A DNA stretch of 64,000 nt from contig NZ_FNJW01000008.1 of the NCBI RefSeq assembly GCF_900102725.1, forward strand, positions 868,001 to 932,000, in the 5' to 3' direction. The stretch is from Carnobacterium viridans (GTDB taxonomy: Bacteria; Bacillota; Bacilli; Lactobacillales; Carnobacteriaceae). The position numbers and the translations under genes are program-made. Positions 25,995-36,602 of this stretch are shown piece by piece. How positions within the stretch are numbered: position 1 is the stretch's first letter; each line of letters opens with the position of its first letter. The notes under the pieces were generated by a model that was not told the DNA's origin, did no database searches, and saw only the letters and a list, made by a program, of their open reading frames with translations.

Positions 25995-26225
25995 ATGGCA
26001 AACGTTTACCAAATTCCCCATAAATATGATATGTCCAGATATCATCAAGTAGATACAAAATCACCAGTTAAAACAGCTTTTCAAATTGGTAGTAATTCAG
26101 AACTTAAAGTAGTTTCGCTTCACGAAAACGGTCTGGTTACTTTCTCTGATGAAAAGCAACGAGAATTTTGGAGTAGTAGACCCTTAACGGATAACGGAGA
26201 CAGAACGCTTTCTTTTAACGGTTAA
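25995..26225 (+). CDS. Rightward small gene inside the leftward late operon
   Basis: A 76-residue soluble protein (MANVYQIPHKYDMSRYHQ at the start). The ATG at 25995 is 6 bases after GAGGTG. It is read against the surrounding tail/lysis genes; a weak promoter (GATAAT near 25935) lies upstream. Opposite orientation with its own signals is the mark of a moron. Its 3' end overlaps the stop of the leftward 42-residue gene. No family recognised. Confidence 0.6.
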   Translation: MANVYQIPHKYDMSRYHQVDTKSPVKTAFQIGSNSELKVVSLHENGLVTFSDEKQREFWSSRPLTDNGDRTLSFNG

Positions 26226-26343
26226 ATTTGTATATTCCATTAGAATAAATTTTTGAGTTTTTACCATTTATTAATGCTTTTTTCTTTAACACGACCTTCA
26301 CGGCTACCCCAATAGCTGTGAGGGTTATTACTGTTTTTAACAT
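26215..26343 (-). CDS. 42-residue micro-membrane protein, paralogue of the gene at 54324
   Basis: An ATG at 26343, 1 base after the stop of the upstream tail gene, encodes MLKTVITLTAIGVAVKVVLK plus a basic tail. The core ITLTAIGVA-x-KV is shared with the 31-residue product at 54324-54419. Over about 40 aligned bases most differences are at third codon positions, which supports real coding. Role unknown. Confidence 0.6.
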   Translation of the reverse strand: MLKTVITLTAIGVAVKVVLKKKALINGKNSKIYSNGIYKFNR

Positions 26344-26344
26344 A

Positions 26345-26818
26345 TTATTTTTCCTCCTCTTTCATATCTTCTTTAGCTTCAAAAGCTTCTTCTAACAATT
26401 CCATTAATGTTTCAAAATCTTCGTCTCTCAACGCTTCTTTACCAGTAAATTCATCTTTTTCTAAAGCATCAAAAAAGGACTTGATTTTAGATTCATGTTC
26501 CACCAAATCAATTCCGATCACTTCTTTATTCAATTCTTTTGTTTGCTCATTGGCTTTCTTTTGAGCTTCTGGGTCATCTTTGTATTTATCCAACCAAATT
26601 AATTTTCCATTGTTTTCAGCAAAAGTACCATCGTCTTTTTTCTTGAAATAATCCGAACGTATATCATCTAAATCTTCTAAAAATTCCTTGTTTTTTGCAC
26701 TCAATGTTTTTTGAAGTTTACCTTTACCACGTCTAGCTTGACGCCCTTGCACCGTGATATTTTCTAACGCGTTATAAACTGGTACTATTTCACTATTTTT
26801 TAATTTGATTGTTTTCAT
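26345..26818 (-). CDS. DUF1617-like phage protein
   Basis: A 157-residue very acidic, helical protein starting MKTIKLKNSEIVPVYNALEN, the typical opening of DUF1617 proteins located just after tail fibre genes. Function unknown, possibly a baseplate or chaperone component. It is coupled to the neighbouring late genes. Confidence 0.7.
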   Translation of the reverse strand: MKTIKLKNSEIVPVYNALENITVQGRQARRGKGKLQKTLSAKNKEFLEDLDDIRSDYFKKKDDGTFAENNGKLIWLDKYKDDPEAQKKANEQTKELNKEVIGIDLVEHESKIKSFFDALEKDEFTGKEALRDEDFETLMELLEEAFEAKEDMKEEEK

Positions 26819-26822
26819 AAAT

Positions 26823-29800
26823 TTAAACAGCTCCCTTTAATGTTTTGATTTCTTTTTCTAACACTATTATTTTATTTTTCATTTGCTGAACTTCACTATC
26901 TACTTGAATAGCTATATTCATAGCATCGTTTGCAGTGGAATTAGCTGTTGTTGCTAATGAATCAATCGCGATTACTTTTTGATCTAGTTCTTGAACTCCT
27001 TTAACTAAATAAGCAGTAATATGACTATCGTATATTCCTTTACCATCTACAGTAGCAACCATTAGACTATCTTCAGCAATAAAACCCTTTTCGATTTCAA
27101 AGATACCTTGATTCAACTTATCAATTTTGTTATAAGAAACGGGTCTTAATTGTCTTATGTTATCTAGTCCTCTTTCTAAAGGAACAATATTCGTTTTCGT
27201 ATCTCGAGAAGATTGTTTAACAAAATCACTCGCTACAAAGTTGTATCTAGTGCCATCTGCTGCGCCAGAAACGACTGCTCCAGTACCTTGTGGTGTAATG
27301 TATATATCTCTCGCTCCATCACGAGGAGTTGAAATAGAATTACCAGCAATTCTTAAACTTATACCGGTTGGATGACGCGTTTCATATCCTCCAGATATTA
27401 CTGTCCCTGTAGCTGTACTATCACCGTATTTAGAAACAATGAATGATCCAGTAGATCCGTGGAAAGCCGTCATGTTTTGCCCTTCAGCTTGTAAACGCAT
27501 GTTTACTCCGCTTAAATCCTGCGAAACGAATTGGATGTATTGATATGAACCTGGTCCACCACCAATTAAATGTAATGCGGTATTCTTAGAAGTTCCTGTA
27601 TTACTTGCAAAAGGTTGCAGCAACAATCCCTCGCTTTGATACTTTAAATAACGACCTTGTGCGCCATTTTGGAATCTGATTTCTCCTTGCATGAGTTGCA
27701 ATAAATCACCTGTAGACGGGTTAGTGAAGTTCATAAGACCTGTATTTAAATTCCATGTCGAACTAGCACCAGATACTGTACCAGATGTAATACTGTTTGC
27801 ATTAAAATTAATCGCATTGAAATTAGCAAAGTTAGCTGTGCCACCAGTTATTTTATCAGCTGTAATGTCTATTGCTTTAACCGAGCTGATAAAAGAAGAC
27901 TTAACAGTCAATTTTTGAACGACTGCATCATTGATAAAGACTTTGTCAAATAGTCCTGCATCAGCTTTTATCATATCAGTAGTGATAGCATCCGTAATCA
28001 ACACTTTATTTCTTATGGTTGGGATATCTGCATAAACGGCTGATAGTGTTTTAACATCCAAAATATCTACAAATGCACTAGTCATCGTTACATCGCCATC
28101 TAGCTGAATCCTTTTACCTTGTAATAGAATCCCTTCAGTAGATACATTGATTTGACTGATTAGCTTACCCGATTCAGCTATTTTGTCCCACGCCAGCCAA
28201 GAACCATCCCCATTACTGATTCTTTGGAATACGCCATCCCCAGATGAAAAAGTTTGGGTGATAGCACCACCACTTGAATCATCCCATGGTACTTTTGTAG
28301 TTAATTGCCCATAGCTTGCAGAACCATTAATAATACCTACTGTTGTTCTTAGTTTGAATTCTTCGACTGTTTGCTTTGGATAATTTGCATAATACCAGCT
28401 AGGAAATTGATTGTCATACCTAGTATCTTTTACTGTCTTATCTGATAAAATAGCTTCTGTGACATCACCTTGAACAACCCTTAGGTTAATAGCACTGTCT
28501 AGTTGAGTCATTTTACTGTTATAAGTAGCTGATTCAACTTTCGTACTGACTTGAGTAGCCAATTGAGTGACTTGAGATTGGTTTGCTTTAGTCCCTACAA
28601 CTGTATTGATTCCATTTACAGTTGCTTCTAAAGTTGTGAATTTCTCAAGCGTTGCATTACCAATATTATTGATTCCTTGCGGTACTCCATTGATTACCTT
28701 ACTAGCTATTTCAGCATATGGTGAGTCAGTTGACACTCCTGAAATCATTTCTATTCCTGAACCTTTACCAATTCCAGCAATTCCTAATAACGCAAATGGT
28801 GACCTATGAATGGGTGTTTGAATCTGAGTACCTGTACCACCAATTCGTTCCAAAGCGATTCTCAGACGACTGGTCGTTATATTTATGGCATCATAAGAGG
28901 TTAATATAATGAATACCGAATCATCCAATCCATTTAGCTTGTCTGCTAGTTGGTTTTGTGCGATGGTATGGTCACCACTATATATGTCGTAAGTCCCATC
29001 AAACACAGTTGATAAATCTGTCCTTCTTAGAGTTGTAACCCTCAAACCTATATCATATGAATCATAAATAGTTTTACCATTTACCATTAAAATTCGGTTA
29101 GCCATTCTATTCCAACCTGTACCCCTTATATAAATATCACCTTCTGCCATTTTGGTATTTAAATCTGTACTAACTTGTGTAATTAAAGTGCTTAAACCAT
29201 TAGCTGTAGCATTTAGGGTTGTTTCATTTACATACTTTTTAGCAGCAACCAAGCTGTCTACCTGAGCTGAAGTTAATCTGGCAGCAATAGCTGTTGAATT
29301 AGCAGATATTTTCAACTCATGCTGATCTACTACTCCACTAATGGCATTTACTTGTGTTCTCTCAGCTTTAAAACCAACTGTCTGAGTTAATGCATCATAA
29401 CTAGTTGTAAGACTGTTTACGTTATCCGTAGCTGATTGAGCTTTTGTTAACGCATCGATTGCATTTACTTTGGCTGCATCCACATCCACTCTCATGAATC
29501 CAGCATCTTCGATTGCTTTATCTGCTTTTAGTACTGCAGCATTAGCCGAATTAGTAGCTGTAAGGACGTTTTGATTAACAATGAGTAATTGGTTGTCGAA
29601 TTCTTGTGCTTTGGCTTCTGTGTATTGTTTGGCTTCTTGCTTGGCTGATTCGAAGTCTCGTTCTGCTTTGGTTCGGTCGAGGTCAGCTTGTTCTATTGCA
29701 GCTTTAACTTCTTGGCCAATAGCATCCATTCGATTATTAAAAGGATGGGGAATCCAATTAGCAGACTCTTCATTCCATATAAACATGCCACCTTTGTTGT

Positions 29801-30998
29801 CAAACCAGACATCACCTTCGTTGTAGTCACCTTCTGGCTCATATTCACTGTAAATCATTTTTTGACCTAACTGATTGATAATCACGTGTGCAATTGACTT
29901 ATCTACAGAATTTTTAATATTCGTTTCTACAACTGAGATTGTATTTTGCACGGATCCAGTAAAGTGTTCTAAGGCATCCCCGACAAAGATTTTGATGTAT
30001 CTATTGTTAAAACCATCATACTGATATTTTGTCATACGAATCAGCATATCTACATCGTGTTTTAAATACTTAAGGTTTAATTTATCACCTAAAGCCACTT
30101 CAGTTTCATCGACAATATTCGTATCTAACTCAATCGTTCTTGATGGCTTATCAATGTTTTCAGTAGAAAATTTAAGGGTTAACCAGTTTTTCAATTCTTG
30201 TTCTGTGCGTATATCGTTATTTGTAAATTGTTGCTCGAATACAATTCCGCTATAAGCATTAATCAATGGGCTATCTACCGTAGTTTTAATTCTTTTAGTT
30301 AGTTGTTTCCCATCTGGTCCGTCTTCCGTCCATTCTGACTTTCCGTGAACACGAGTAACAATTCCTTGAATGGATTCTTTATCTACAAAATCAGTTATGT
30401 TTTTCTTTTCGTATAGCAATGCATCTGTATCTTTACCAAGCCGACTAACCAAGCGGATGTCATAACCATTAATGATTATTTCGCCACTCCAACGATTTAC
30501 GATTCTTTTAAAAACTTCTAAAGCATCGTATAGCTGATTAGGATCTTCTTGTGCATCCGTTTCATCTCTCACACTAAAATCATGAGCGCTTAAAATATTA
30601 GAAGTGAAAGAAAATTTTGTACCTAGTAATAAATTATTTATAAACGCATTTAATGCTGATTGACCACTTGAATTGCTTATTTTAAAAGGTTTTATTAGCT
30701 TATTCCTTAAATCTGCATACAACAAAGGCCACGCTTCAAATTCAACGTAGCCTAGTCTTTTGTTTACATCCATGATTCTAAATGGCTGCATCCCATCAGG
30801 AGTATGAGCTTTAATGATTTTATCTTTTTGAATTAACTTATACCGGTTATTTTCATCCAGTGGATGTTTTCCAGTGACAAAAAATTCATCATTAATTGTT
30901 CTGTCTACAGTTACTTCATACGCTTTTGGAAAAGATTGGCCGTTGTATATGAAGTCTGTAGTTGTACTTTCATACAAGTAAATTATAGCCAACCCCAC
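26823..30998 (-). CDS. Tail endopeptidase/receptor-binding protein with C-terminal S74 chaperone domain
   Basis: A 1391-residue structural protein at the tail tip. The N-terminal part (about 1-380) matches the prophage endopeptidase tail family (Tal-like baseplate hub). The middle (about 390-560) is helical coiled coil rich in alanine, followed by beta-rich fibre sequence including WNLNTGLMNFTNPSTGDLLQ. The C-terminus (about 1290-1391: SSRDTKTNIVPLERGLDNI, then GFIAEDS) is an intramolecular chaperone of the peptidase S74 type, normally self-cleaved after trimer folding. Overlaps the Dit stop. Confidence 0.88.
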   Translation of the reverse strand: MGLAIIYLYESTTTDFIYNGQSFPKAYEVTVDRTINDEFFVTGKHPLDENNRYKLIQKDKIIKAHTPDGMQPFRIMDVNKRLGYVEFEAWPLLYADLRNKLIKPFKISNSSGQSALNAFINNLLLGTKFSFTSNILSAHDFSVRDETDAQEDPNQLYDALEVFKRIVNRWSGEIIINGYDIRLVSRLGKDTDALLYEKKNITDFVDKESIQGIVTRVHGKSEWTEDGPDGKQLTKRIKTTVDSPLINAYSGIVFEQQFTNNDIRTEQELKNWLTLKFSTENIDKPSRTIELDTNIVDETEVALGDKLNLKYLKHDVDMLIRMTKYQYDGFNNRYIKIFVGDALEHFTGSVQNTISVVETNIKNSVDKSIAHVIINQLGQKMIYSEYEPEGDYNEGDVWFDNKGGMFIWNEESANWIPHPFNNRMDAIGQEVKAAIEQADLDRTKAERDFESAKQEAKQYTEAKAQEFDNQLLIVNQNVLTATNSANAAVLKADKAIEDAGFMRVDVDAAKVNAIDALTKAQSATDNVNSLTTSYDALTQTVGFKAERTQVNAISGVVDQHELKISANSTAIAARLTSAQVDSLVAAKKYVNETTLNATANGLSTLITQVSTDLNTKMAEGDIYIRGTGWNRMANRILMVNGKTIYDSYDIGLRVTTLRRTDLSTVFDGTYDIYSGDHTIAQNQLADKLNGLDDSVFIILTSYDAINITTSRLRIALERIGGTGTQIQTPIHRSPFALLGIAGIGKGSGIEMISGVSTDSPYAEIASKVINGVPQGINNIGNATLEKFTTLEATVNGINTVVGTKANQSQVTQLATQVSTKVESATYNSKMTQLDSAINLRVVQGDVTEAILSDKTVKDTRYDNQFPSWYYANYPKQTVEEFKLRTTVGIINGSASYGQLTTKVPWDDSSGGAITQTFSSGDGVFQRISNGDGSWLAWDKIAESGKLISQINVSTEGILLQGKRIQLDGDVTMTSAFVDILDVKTLSAVYADIPTIRNKVLITDAITTDMIKADAGLFDKVFINDAVVQKLTVKSSFISSVKAIDITADKITGGTANFANFNAINFNANSITSGTVSGASSTWNLNTGLMNFTNPSTGDLLQLMQGEIRFQNGAQGRYLKYQSEGLLLQPFASNTGTSKNTALHLIGGGPGSYQYIQFVSQDLSGVNMRLQAEGQNMTAFHGSTGSFIVSKYGDSTATGTVISGGYETRHPTGISLRIAGNSISTPRDGARDIYITPQGTGAVVSGAADGTRYNFVASDFVKQSSRDTKTNIVPLERGLDNIRQLRPVSYNKIDKLNQGIFEIEKGFIAEDSLMVATVDGKGIYDSHITAYLVKGVQELDQKVIAIDSLATTANSTANDAMNIAIQVDSEVQQMKNKIIVLEKEIKTLKGAV

Positions 30999-31711
30999 CT
31001 TTCTACTAGTTCAATATTCGTAATTCCTGGACCTAGGGTTATTTTCAAACTGCTATCTTCTGGTAACTCAAAAAAATCACCCCTCATAACGCTATTGATA
31101 GGTGAATTGTATTGATCATAGATATTCTGCTCTAAAGGTTTATTTTCAATAATGAGTTTAGTAATGATCTCTTTCAAATAAACCGTTTGGCTACCTATCT
31201 TTATAGACGTTTGCACGTTACTATTTCCATTAATAATAATCTTTGGATACATTGGTGCATTGGTATGATTGACTATTGTAGAACCATTTGTGTACACCTT
31301 TGTTTTTTGTTCGATCTCATACCCAAAAGGATTCGTCATAAATGTAATGGTTATTCTATAGCCTGCAATATTATCAATTACACTATGGCCAATGTCTACA
31401 TCTAAAATCTCATAAAAGACATCTGGCTCATCTGCTGCAATCAACTGACCGCTATCCTTTGCCCATAGTTTGATTCTTCTCATGTCCTTTAAACTTGCTG
31501 TTGGACAATAAAGCTCGTAAATTTTTTCAATGGGTGACCAAGCATTGACAGTTTCTTTAATGGCACCTGTAGAGTAATCTGTTTCAATCAATTTATTTTT
31601 CTTTTTTGCAAAACGAAAACCATCATTCACTTCTACATAAACAGGAAAAGGAAAATCAGCTGTTGATTTCCCATTTACCTTTAATGCATTAATTCCTATC
31701 AGCTTAACCAC
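30983..31711 (-). CDS. Distal tail protein (Dit)
   Basis: A 242-residue phage tail protein of the siphovirus Dit family, the hexameric hub linking tail tube and baseplate. The position between tape measure and tail endopeptidase and the pattern FPFPVYVEVNDGFRFAKK, then ITFMTNPFGYE, support this. Start and stop overlap neighbours. Confidence 0.88.
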   Translation of the reverse strand: MVKLIGINALKVNGKSTADFPFPVYVEVNDGFRFAKKKNKLIETDYSTGAIKETVNAWSPIEKIYELYCPTASLKDMRRIKLWAKDSGQLIAADEPDVFYEILDVDIGHSVIDNIAGYRITITFMTNPFGYEIEQKTKVYTNGSTIVNHTNAPMYPKIIINGNSNVQTSIKIGSQTVYLKEIITKLIIENKPLEQNIYDQYNSPINSVMRGDFFELPEDSSLKITLGPGITNIELVERWGWL

Positions 31712-34700
31712 CCCCTTTCATACTCATAATGCTTCCACGGTTAAAATTGTGGTTCATTATGCTATCTACTTCGTCGTAGATACTTCTTCCAACTTCTCTA
31801 CCATCCATTTGAATCACTTGTCCTTGTGCAACTAACTGTATTAGTGCTTGCAATAAATTGTTCGTTTCACTCATGTCAACCTTACTTCCGCCACCTTGTT
31901 GATCTAATACTTTAGTACGTTGCCCTTGCGAAATAGGTGTGATGCTTACTTTCCCTTTAGCAATATTAAATATTTCTGGACCTGCTTCACCAACTAAACC
32001 AGCATAGCCATCATAAGCATTTTGAATCGTTCCACCTTTTGCAAATTTAGGAATCATATCCAAATATTGTTTCAACTGATCATTACTTCTTGCAGATGTT
32101 TTAAAGGATTGTCTGCTTGGCCATACACGAGTACCTTTTGGTAAATTATGCAACTCATCAGTTGATCCTGACACACCAAAGCTTCCAGAAGGTGTTAAAT
32201 AAGGTTCACGCTTTCCACCATCACCTAACTTGAATGTTCCATCATAAGGCGTTGCTGGAGTACCAGTTGCAAATCCTAGCCAGCTTCCTGCTTTTTTAAA
32301 GAAACCAGTAATTGTAAATGACTTATCTTTAGCAGCATTTTTTGCGCTATCTATTTGTCCTTTAACTTTTGGTGCATTAGTACTAGCAGTAATATAGGGA
32401 GATTGAGTGTTTAATATTTTCGCTGCACTAGTGGTAGCATTTAGATTCCCTTTAGTGCTATTTGAGTTATCTGTTACCGGTATATAAGGAGCTTGATTAT
32501 TTAACGTTTTTGCTGAACTTGTAGTCTTATCCAAGTTACCTTTTGTTTTCCCTGAGTTATCAGTTACTGGAATATAAGGAGCTTGACTATTTAAGATAGT
32601 AGCTGCTGTTGTTGCATACTTAAGTTTACCTTCTGTTATTGGAGCATTTGTGCTTGTTTTAATAACTGGTAATTTACTACCTAAAATATCAGCAGATTGA
32701 GATGTACTATCTACCTGACCTTTTATAGCAAGAGTATTAGAGGAAGCTAAAATATTTGCATATTTTAGTTCTGGTACCTCATTTATAGCAATTTTTGATT
32801 GTCCAGCTACTTCTGGTGCATTTGTTGAAGCTACTACTTTTGCTTCTTTAGGAACCCAGGTAGTACCATTCCAAGTATAGGAAGCTTCTGCACCTTTTAC
32901 TGCTTCTTCTGAAGAGTTACTTGTAACAACCATTTGTTTTTCTTCAGGTGTTAATAAGTTCCACAAGCCTGTTGATTCCAACGCAATCTGTGCTGCACGT
33001 CCAGCATTAGTTGAAATAATCATTTCTTTTTCGGTAGGAGTTAAGTTTTCCCAAACACCTGTATCAATCAAAGCTTGTTTGACTGTTTCAGGTGAATTAC
33101 TGTTCAAAATTGCCATTTTATCTTCGTACTTCATACTTTCCCAATCATAATTGGCTTGTAAGAAAGATGTAGCTACTTGCCCAGCATTTGTTTCAACATC
33201 TGCAAATTGAGTAGGGAAATCCATTTCCCACCACTTACCATTTGCCATTAATGCTTCCATGATTTTTTCTTTTGCATTGGTATCTAATTCAGCGTTTTGC
33301 ATAATGAATTGGAGATTATTCCAACCCTCTTCAGATTCACTAGCCTCAGTGATAACTTTATCAAGATTGGTTGTAACTTTTCCTGTTTTTTCATCTAGGA
33401 TCATACCATTCCAAGTGTCATTAGCTTTTCGTACTTCTTCACTGGCATCTTTAGAGGACTCTGCCATATACTTATTCGATTGAGCTATTTGTTGATTGTT
33501 TAAGTCTAATTGAGCTTGAATCTCAGAATAGCTTAAGCCCATATCAGCAAGGATTTTTTTTTGTGTTTCTAACGGAATATCTCCACGTTCTTGCCAAACT
33601 TTCAAGTATTCCATACCGATTTCTGATAAGTCACCTATTTCAGAAGCGTTTAAAGCAGCCATCGCATCGTTGTATTGTTCTCTGCCTAAAACACCACTAG
33701 TTAATTGTTCCTCAAGTAACTTAGCTTGTTTGTCATAACCCTTTTGTATAACTGTTGCTTCATCGTTTAGCATTTCTGTTCGTTGTCTTAATTGTTCAGT
33801 AGAAAAGGATCTCAAATCTTCGGTCATCACGGCTTGAACTTTTCGTTGCTCTTCTGCACTCAATTTAAGAGTTTCACTTCTTATTTCAGCTAATCTTGAA
33901 TGATAATTTTCAATAACGATTAACTCTTCATCCGTAACAGATCTATTTTCAGCTAACGCATTTTCATAAATACCAGTGATGGCTGCTTGAATAGTGTCTA
34001 TTTCTTCAACCAATTTAGATTGTTCTGCTACACCTGCTGTCATTGAATCTCCAACAATCTTTCTTACAGATTCTGGTAACCCAGCAAGTCCTTCCTCTGT
34101 TTCAGATATGGTTTCTTTTATATCTTCTTTGATACTACCTGCCATTTCTGAATAAGCTGTTATTGCTCTACTTGTACCATCTTCAACATTAAAAGCCATT
34201 AAATCAGTAGCAAGTCCTGCTTCATCAGATAATGTTTGAAAATCATCAAGTGCTTTATCAGCTTCTTCACCGATATCAGAACCCCATTGCTTAGTTCTTT
34301 CCCCAGCTTCATAAGCACCTTCACCCCAAATTTTCCAAGCACCATAACCAGCACCGACTGCTAAAGTTATACCTGCTATCCAGGGTAATGCGGCTCCTAA
34401 AGCTAAAGTTAAACCACCAACACCACCTGCTCCACCTGCTCCTGCAGCTGCTAAAGCCAAATCATCAACTGATCCTACTGCAACTTTAGTAGCTAATGAC
34501 GTTTGTGAAAGAGATGCTTTTAAGCCCCCATAAACTTTTGTAGATGCGCCACCTAATTTTATTAAAGTACCAACACCTTGTCCCATGCTACCGATTGCAG
34601 ATAACATTGGTCCAGCAGCAGCAGCTAAAGCTAACCATTTAATAATGGTTTGTTGAGTCTCATCATCTAATTCATTAAACGACCCAACTAACTGTGTGAT

Positions 34701-36587
34701 TTTTTCTGCTATTTCTGTTACAGCTGGAGCCAAAGCTTCGGTCAATTCTATTCCGGCGGTTTCTAAAGCACCCATCATTTCATCAAGGGTTCCGGCAACA
34801 TTATCTTGCATAGCTGTTGCCATCTTTTCTGCAGAACCTGTAGAATTTTCTAAGCTTTTTGATAGAGCATCAACTTTTCCAGAACCTGCATCAACTAGAA
34901 CCATCATTCCGTTCATGGCTTCTTGACCAAATATAGTAGCTAATGTTGAAGCCTTTTGCTCATTTGTCATTCCAGCAAGTCCATCTTGTAATTCAGTAAC
35001 AATTTGTGACATTGGTTTAATTTTACCTTGTGCATCAAACATTTGTATGCCAAGATCACTCATTAAATCAGATGCTGCACTTGTTGGTTTTGCAAGACGT
35101 GTTAATGCACCACGTAATGTAGTTCCGGCCATCGAGCCTTTGATTCCTGCATCAGACATTATACCGATTGCTGCAGCTGTATCTTCAAGACTTAATCCTA
35201 AATTGGCTGCAGGAGGAGCTGCATATTTAAGTGCCTCAGCCATATCTCCCACTTCAGCATTTGTATCTGCTGCTGCTCGTGCAAATACATCTGCAACATG
35301 ACCTGCATCTCCAGCTTCAAGTTTAAATGCATTTATTGCAGTTGCTGCTGCTTCTGAAGCTAATGCAACATCTCCTCCTGAAACGGCTGCTAAGTCAAGA
35401 ACACCAGACATAGCATTCATAATTTCTGTAACTGTAAAACCTGCACTGGCCATATTTTCCATACCAGCTGCAACTTCAGATGCACTAAAAGCAGTACTGG
35501 CTCCTAGTTCTTTTGCTTGTTCAGTTAATTGAGATAACTCTTCTTTAGTTGCATCAGCAATAGATCCTACACGGCTCATTTGTTGTTCGAACTTAACACC
35601 CGCTGTTAAAGCTGCTGTTCCCATTGCAATTAAAGGTAACGTTACTCCAGTAGTTAATGTACTACCCGCTGATTGTATTCCTCTAGAGAATGTTTTAACT
35701 TTATCTCCTACAGTGGTTAACTTTGCAGATACATCTGCTAAGTGTCCGCCGTTCTTAATATACTCTCTATTTAATGCTTGCATTTCATTAGATAATTCAC
35801 CCATGCTAATTTTTGCAGCATTAATTTTACCAGGCATCTTATCTAATTCTTTTGTATATTGTGATTGATCTTTTTCAAGCTTGTTTAAATTAGTAGCTAA
35901 TTCTTTCGTTTCTTGCTTAGATTCTTGCCAAGCTTGTTTCGCCTTTTTCGTTTCTGTGGCATTTAAACCTGAAGCTTTAGCAAGCTCACGATATTCTTTT
36001 TCTAATCGATTAGTGTCTGCTTGAGATGATTTTAGAACTGCAGCTGATTCCTGCCATGCTTGTTTCGCTTTTTTGGTTTCAGTAGCGTTGTACCCCAAAG
36101 TTTTACCTAATTCACGGTATTCCTTTTCTAAACGATTGGTTTCATTCTGTGTCGTTTTTAACGTTCCAGATGAATCTTGAAATGCTTGTTTTGCTTTATT
36201 CGTCTCAATCGCACTATTACTAGTTGTCTTTGCGAGAGTACGGTATTCCTTTTCTAAACGATTGGTTTCACTTTGAGAAGATTTTAAAGCGCTAGTAGTA
36301 CTTGTAATTTCACGTTCTACTAATCCAAGAGACGTTGTAAATTCCTTTTGAGCATTACTTAACGTCTTCAGTTTATTTTTTTGAACATCATACTCACGAT
36401 CTAAACTTTTTAACTGTGTTTGGAACTTATCAGCCGACGATGCACCTTCACCAAGCTCTAGAATGGCTATTTTAGTTTCTTGTGACATTAGACGGGCAGC
36501 AGAACCTGCAGATCGTAAATCATCTTTATATTGGTTTACACCTTCAGCTGTTAACCGGACACCCAATTTTCTCAATTCTCCGGCCAT
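31704..36587 (-). CDS. Tail tape measure protein (TP901 type)
   Basis: A 1627-residue protein that sets tail length and fills the tube. The N-terminal coiled coil (about 80-230) contains three imperfect units built on TNRLEKEYREL and ETKKAKQAWQES. The TP901 core (about 320-640) includes GASTAFSASEVAAGMENMASAG. The C-terminal third carries tandem units of about 30 residues with APYIPVTDNS. At about 0.15 nm per residue the tail would be near 240 nm. SD GGAGGTG precedes the ATG. Confidence 0.93.
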   Translation of the reverse strand: MAGELRKLGVRLTAEGVNQYKDDLRSAGSAARLMSQETKIAILELGEGASSADKFQTQLKSLDREYDVQKNKLKTLSNAQKEFTTSLGLVEREITSTTSALKSSQSETNRLEKEYRTLAKTTSNSAIETNKAKQAFQDSSGTLKTTQNETNRLEKEYRELGKTLGYNATETKKAKQAWQESAAVLKSSQADTNRLEKEYRELAKASGLNATETKKAKQAWQESKQETKELATNLNKLEKDQSQYTKELDKMPGKINAAKISMGELSNEMQALNREYIKNGGHLADVSAKLTTVGDKVKTFSRGIQSAGSTLTTGVTLPLIAMGTAALTAGVKFEQQMSRVGSIADATKEELSQLTEQAKELGASTAFSASEVAAGMENMASAGFTVTEIMNAMSGVLDLAAVSGGDVALASEAAATAINAFKLEAGDAGHVADVFARAAADTNAEVGDMAEALKYAAPPAANLGLSLEDTAAAIGIMSDAGIKGSMAGTTLRGALTRLAKPTSAASDLMSDLGIQMFDAQGKIKPMSQIVTELQDGLAGMTNEQKASTLATIFGQEAMNGMMVLVDAGSGKVDALSKSLENSTGSAEKMATAMQDNVAGTLDEMMGALETAGIELTEALAPAVTEIAEKITQLVGSFNELDDETQQTIIKWLALAAAAGPMLSAIGSMGQGVGTLIKLGGASTKVYGGLKASLSQTSLATKVAVGSVDDLALAAAGAGGAGGVGGLTLALGAALPWIAGITLAVGAGYGAWKIWGEGAYEAGERTKQWGSDIGEEADKALDDFQTLSDEAGLATDLMAFNVEDGTSRAITAYSEMAGSIKEDIKETISETEEGLAGLPESVRKIVGDSMTAGVAEQSKLVEEIDTIQAAITGIYENALAENRSVTDEELIVIENYHSRLAEIRSETLKLSAEEQRKVQAVMTEDLRSFSTEQLRQRTEMLNDEATVIQKGYDKQAKLLEEQLTSGVLGREQYNDAMAALNASEIGDLSEIGMEYLKVWQERGDIPLETQKKILADMGLSYSEIQAQLDLNNQQIAQSNKYMAESSKDASEEVRKANDTWNGMILDEKTGKVTTNLDKVITEASESEEGWNNLQFIMQNAELDTNAKEKIMEALMANGKWWEMDFPTQFADVETNAGQVATSFLQANYDWESMKYEDKMAILNSNSPETVKQALIDTGVWENLTPTEKEMIISTNAGRAAQIALESTGLWNLLTPEEKQMVVTSNSSEEAVKGAEASYTWNGTTWVPKEAKVVASTNAPEVAGQSKIAINEVPELKYANILASSNTLAIKGQVDSTSQSADILGSKLPVIKTSTNAPITEGKLKYATTAATILNSQAPYIPVTDNSGKTKGNLDKTTSSAKTLNNQAPYIPVTDNSNSTKGNLNATTSAAKILNTQSPYITASTNAPKVKGQIDSAKNAAKDKSFTITGFFKKAGSWLGFATGTPATPYDGTFKLGDGGKREPYLTPSGSFGVSGSTDELHNLPKGTRVWPSRQSFKTSARSNDQLKQYLDMIPKFAKGGTIQNAYDGYAGLVGEAGPEIFNIAKGKVSITPISQGQRTKVLDQQGGGSKVDMSETNNLLQALIQLVAQGQVIQMDGREVGRSIYDEVDSIMNHNFNRGSIMSMKGGG

Positions 36588-36602
36588 TAATTCACCTCCA
36601 CT

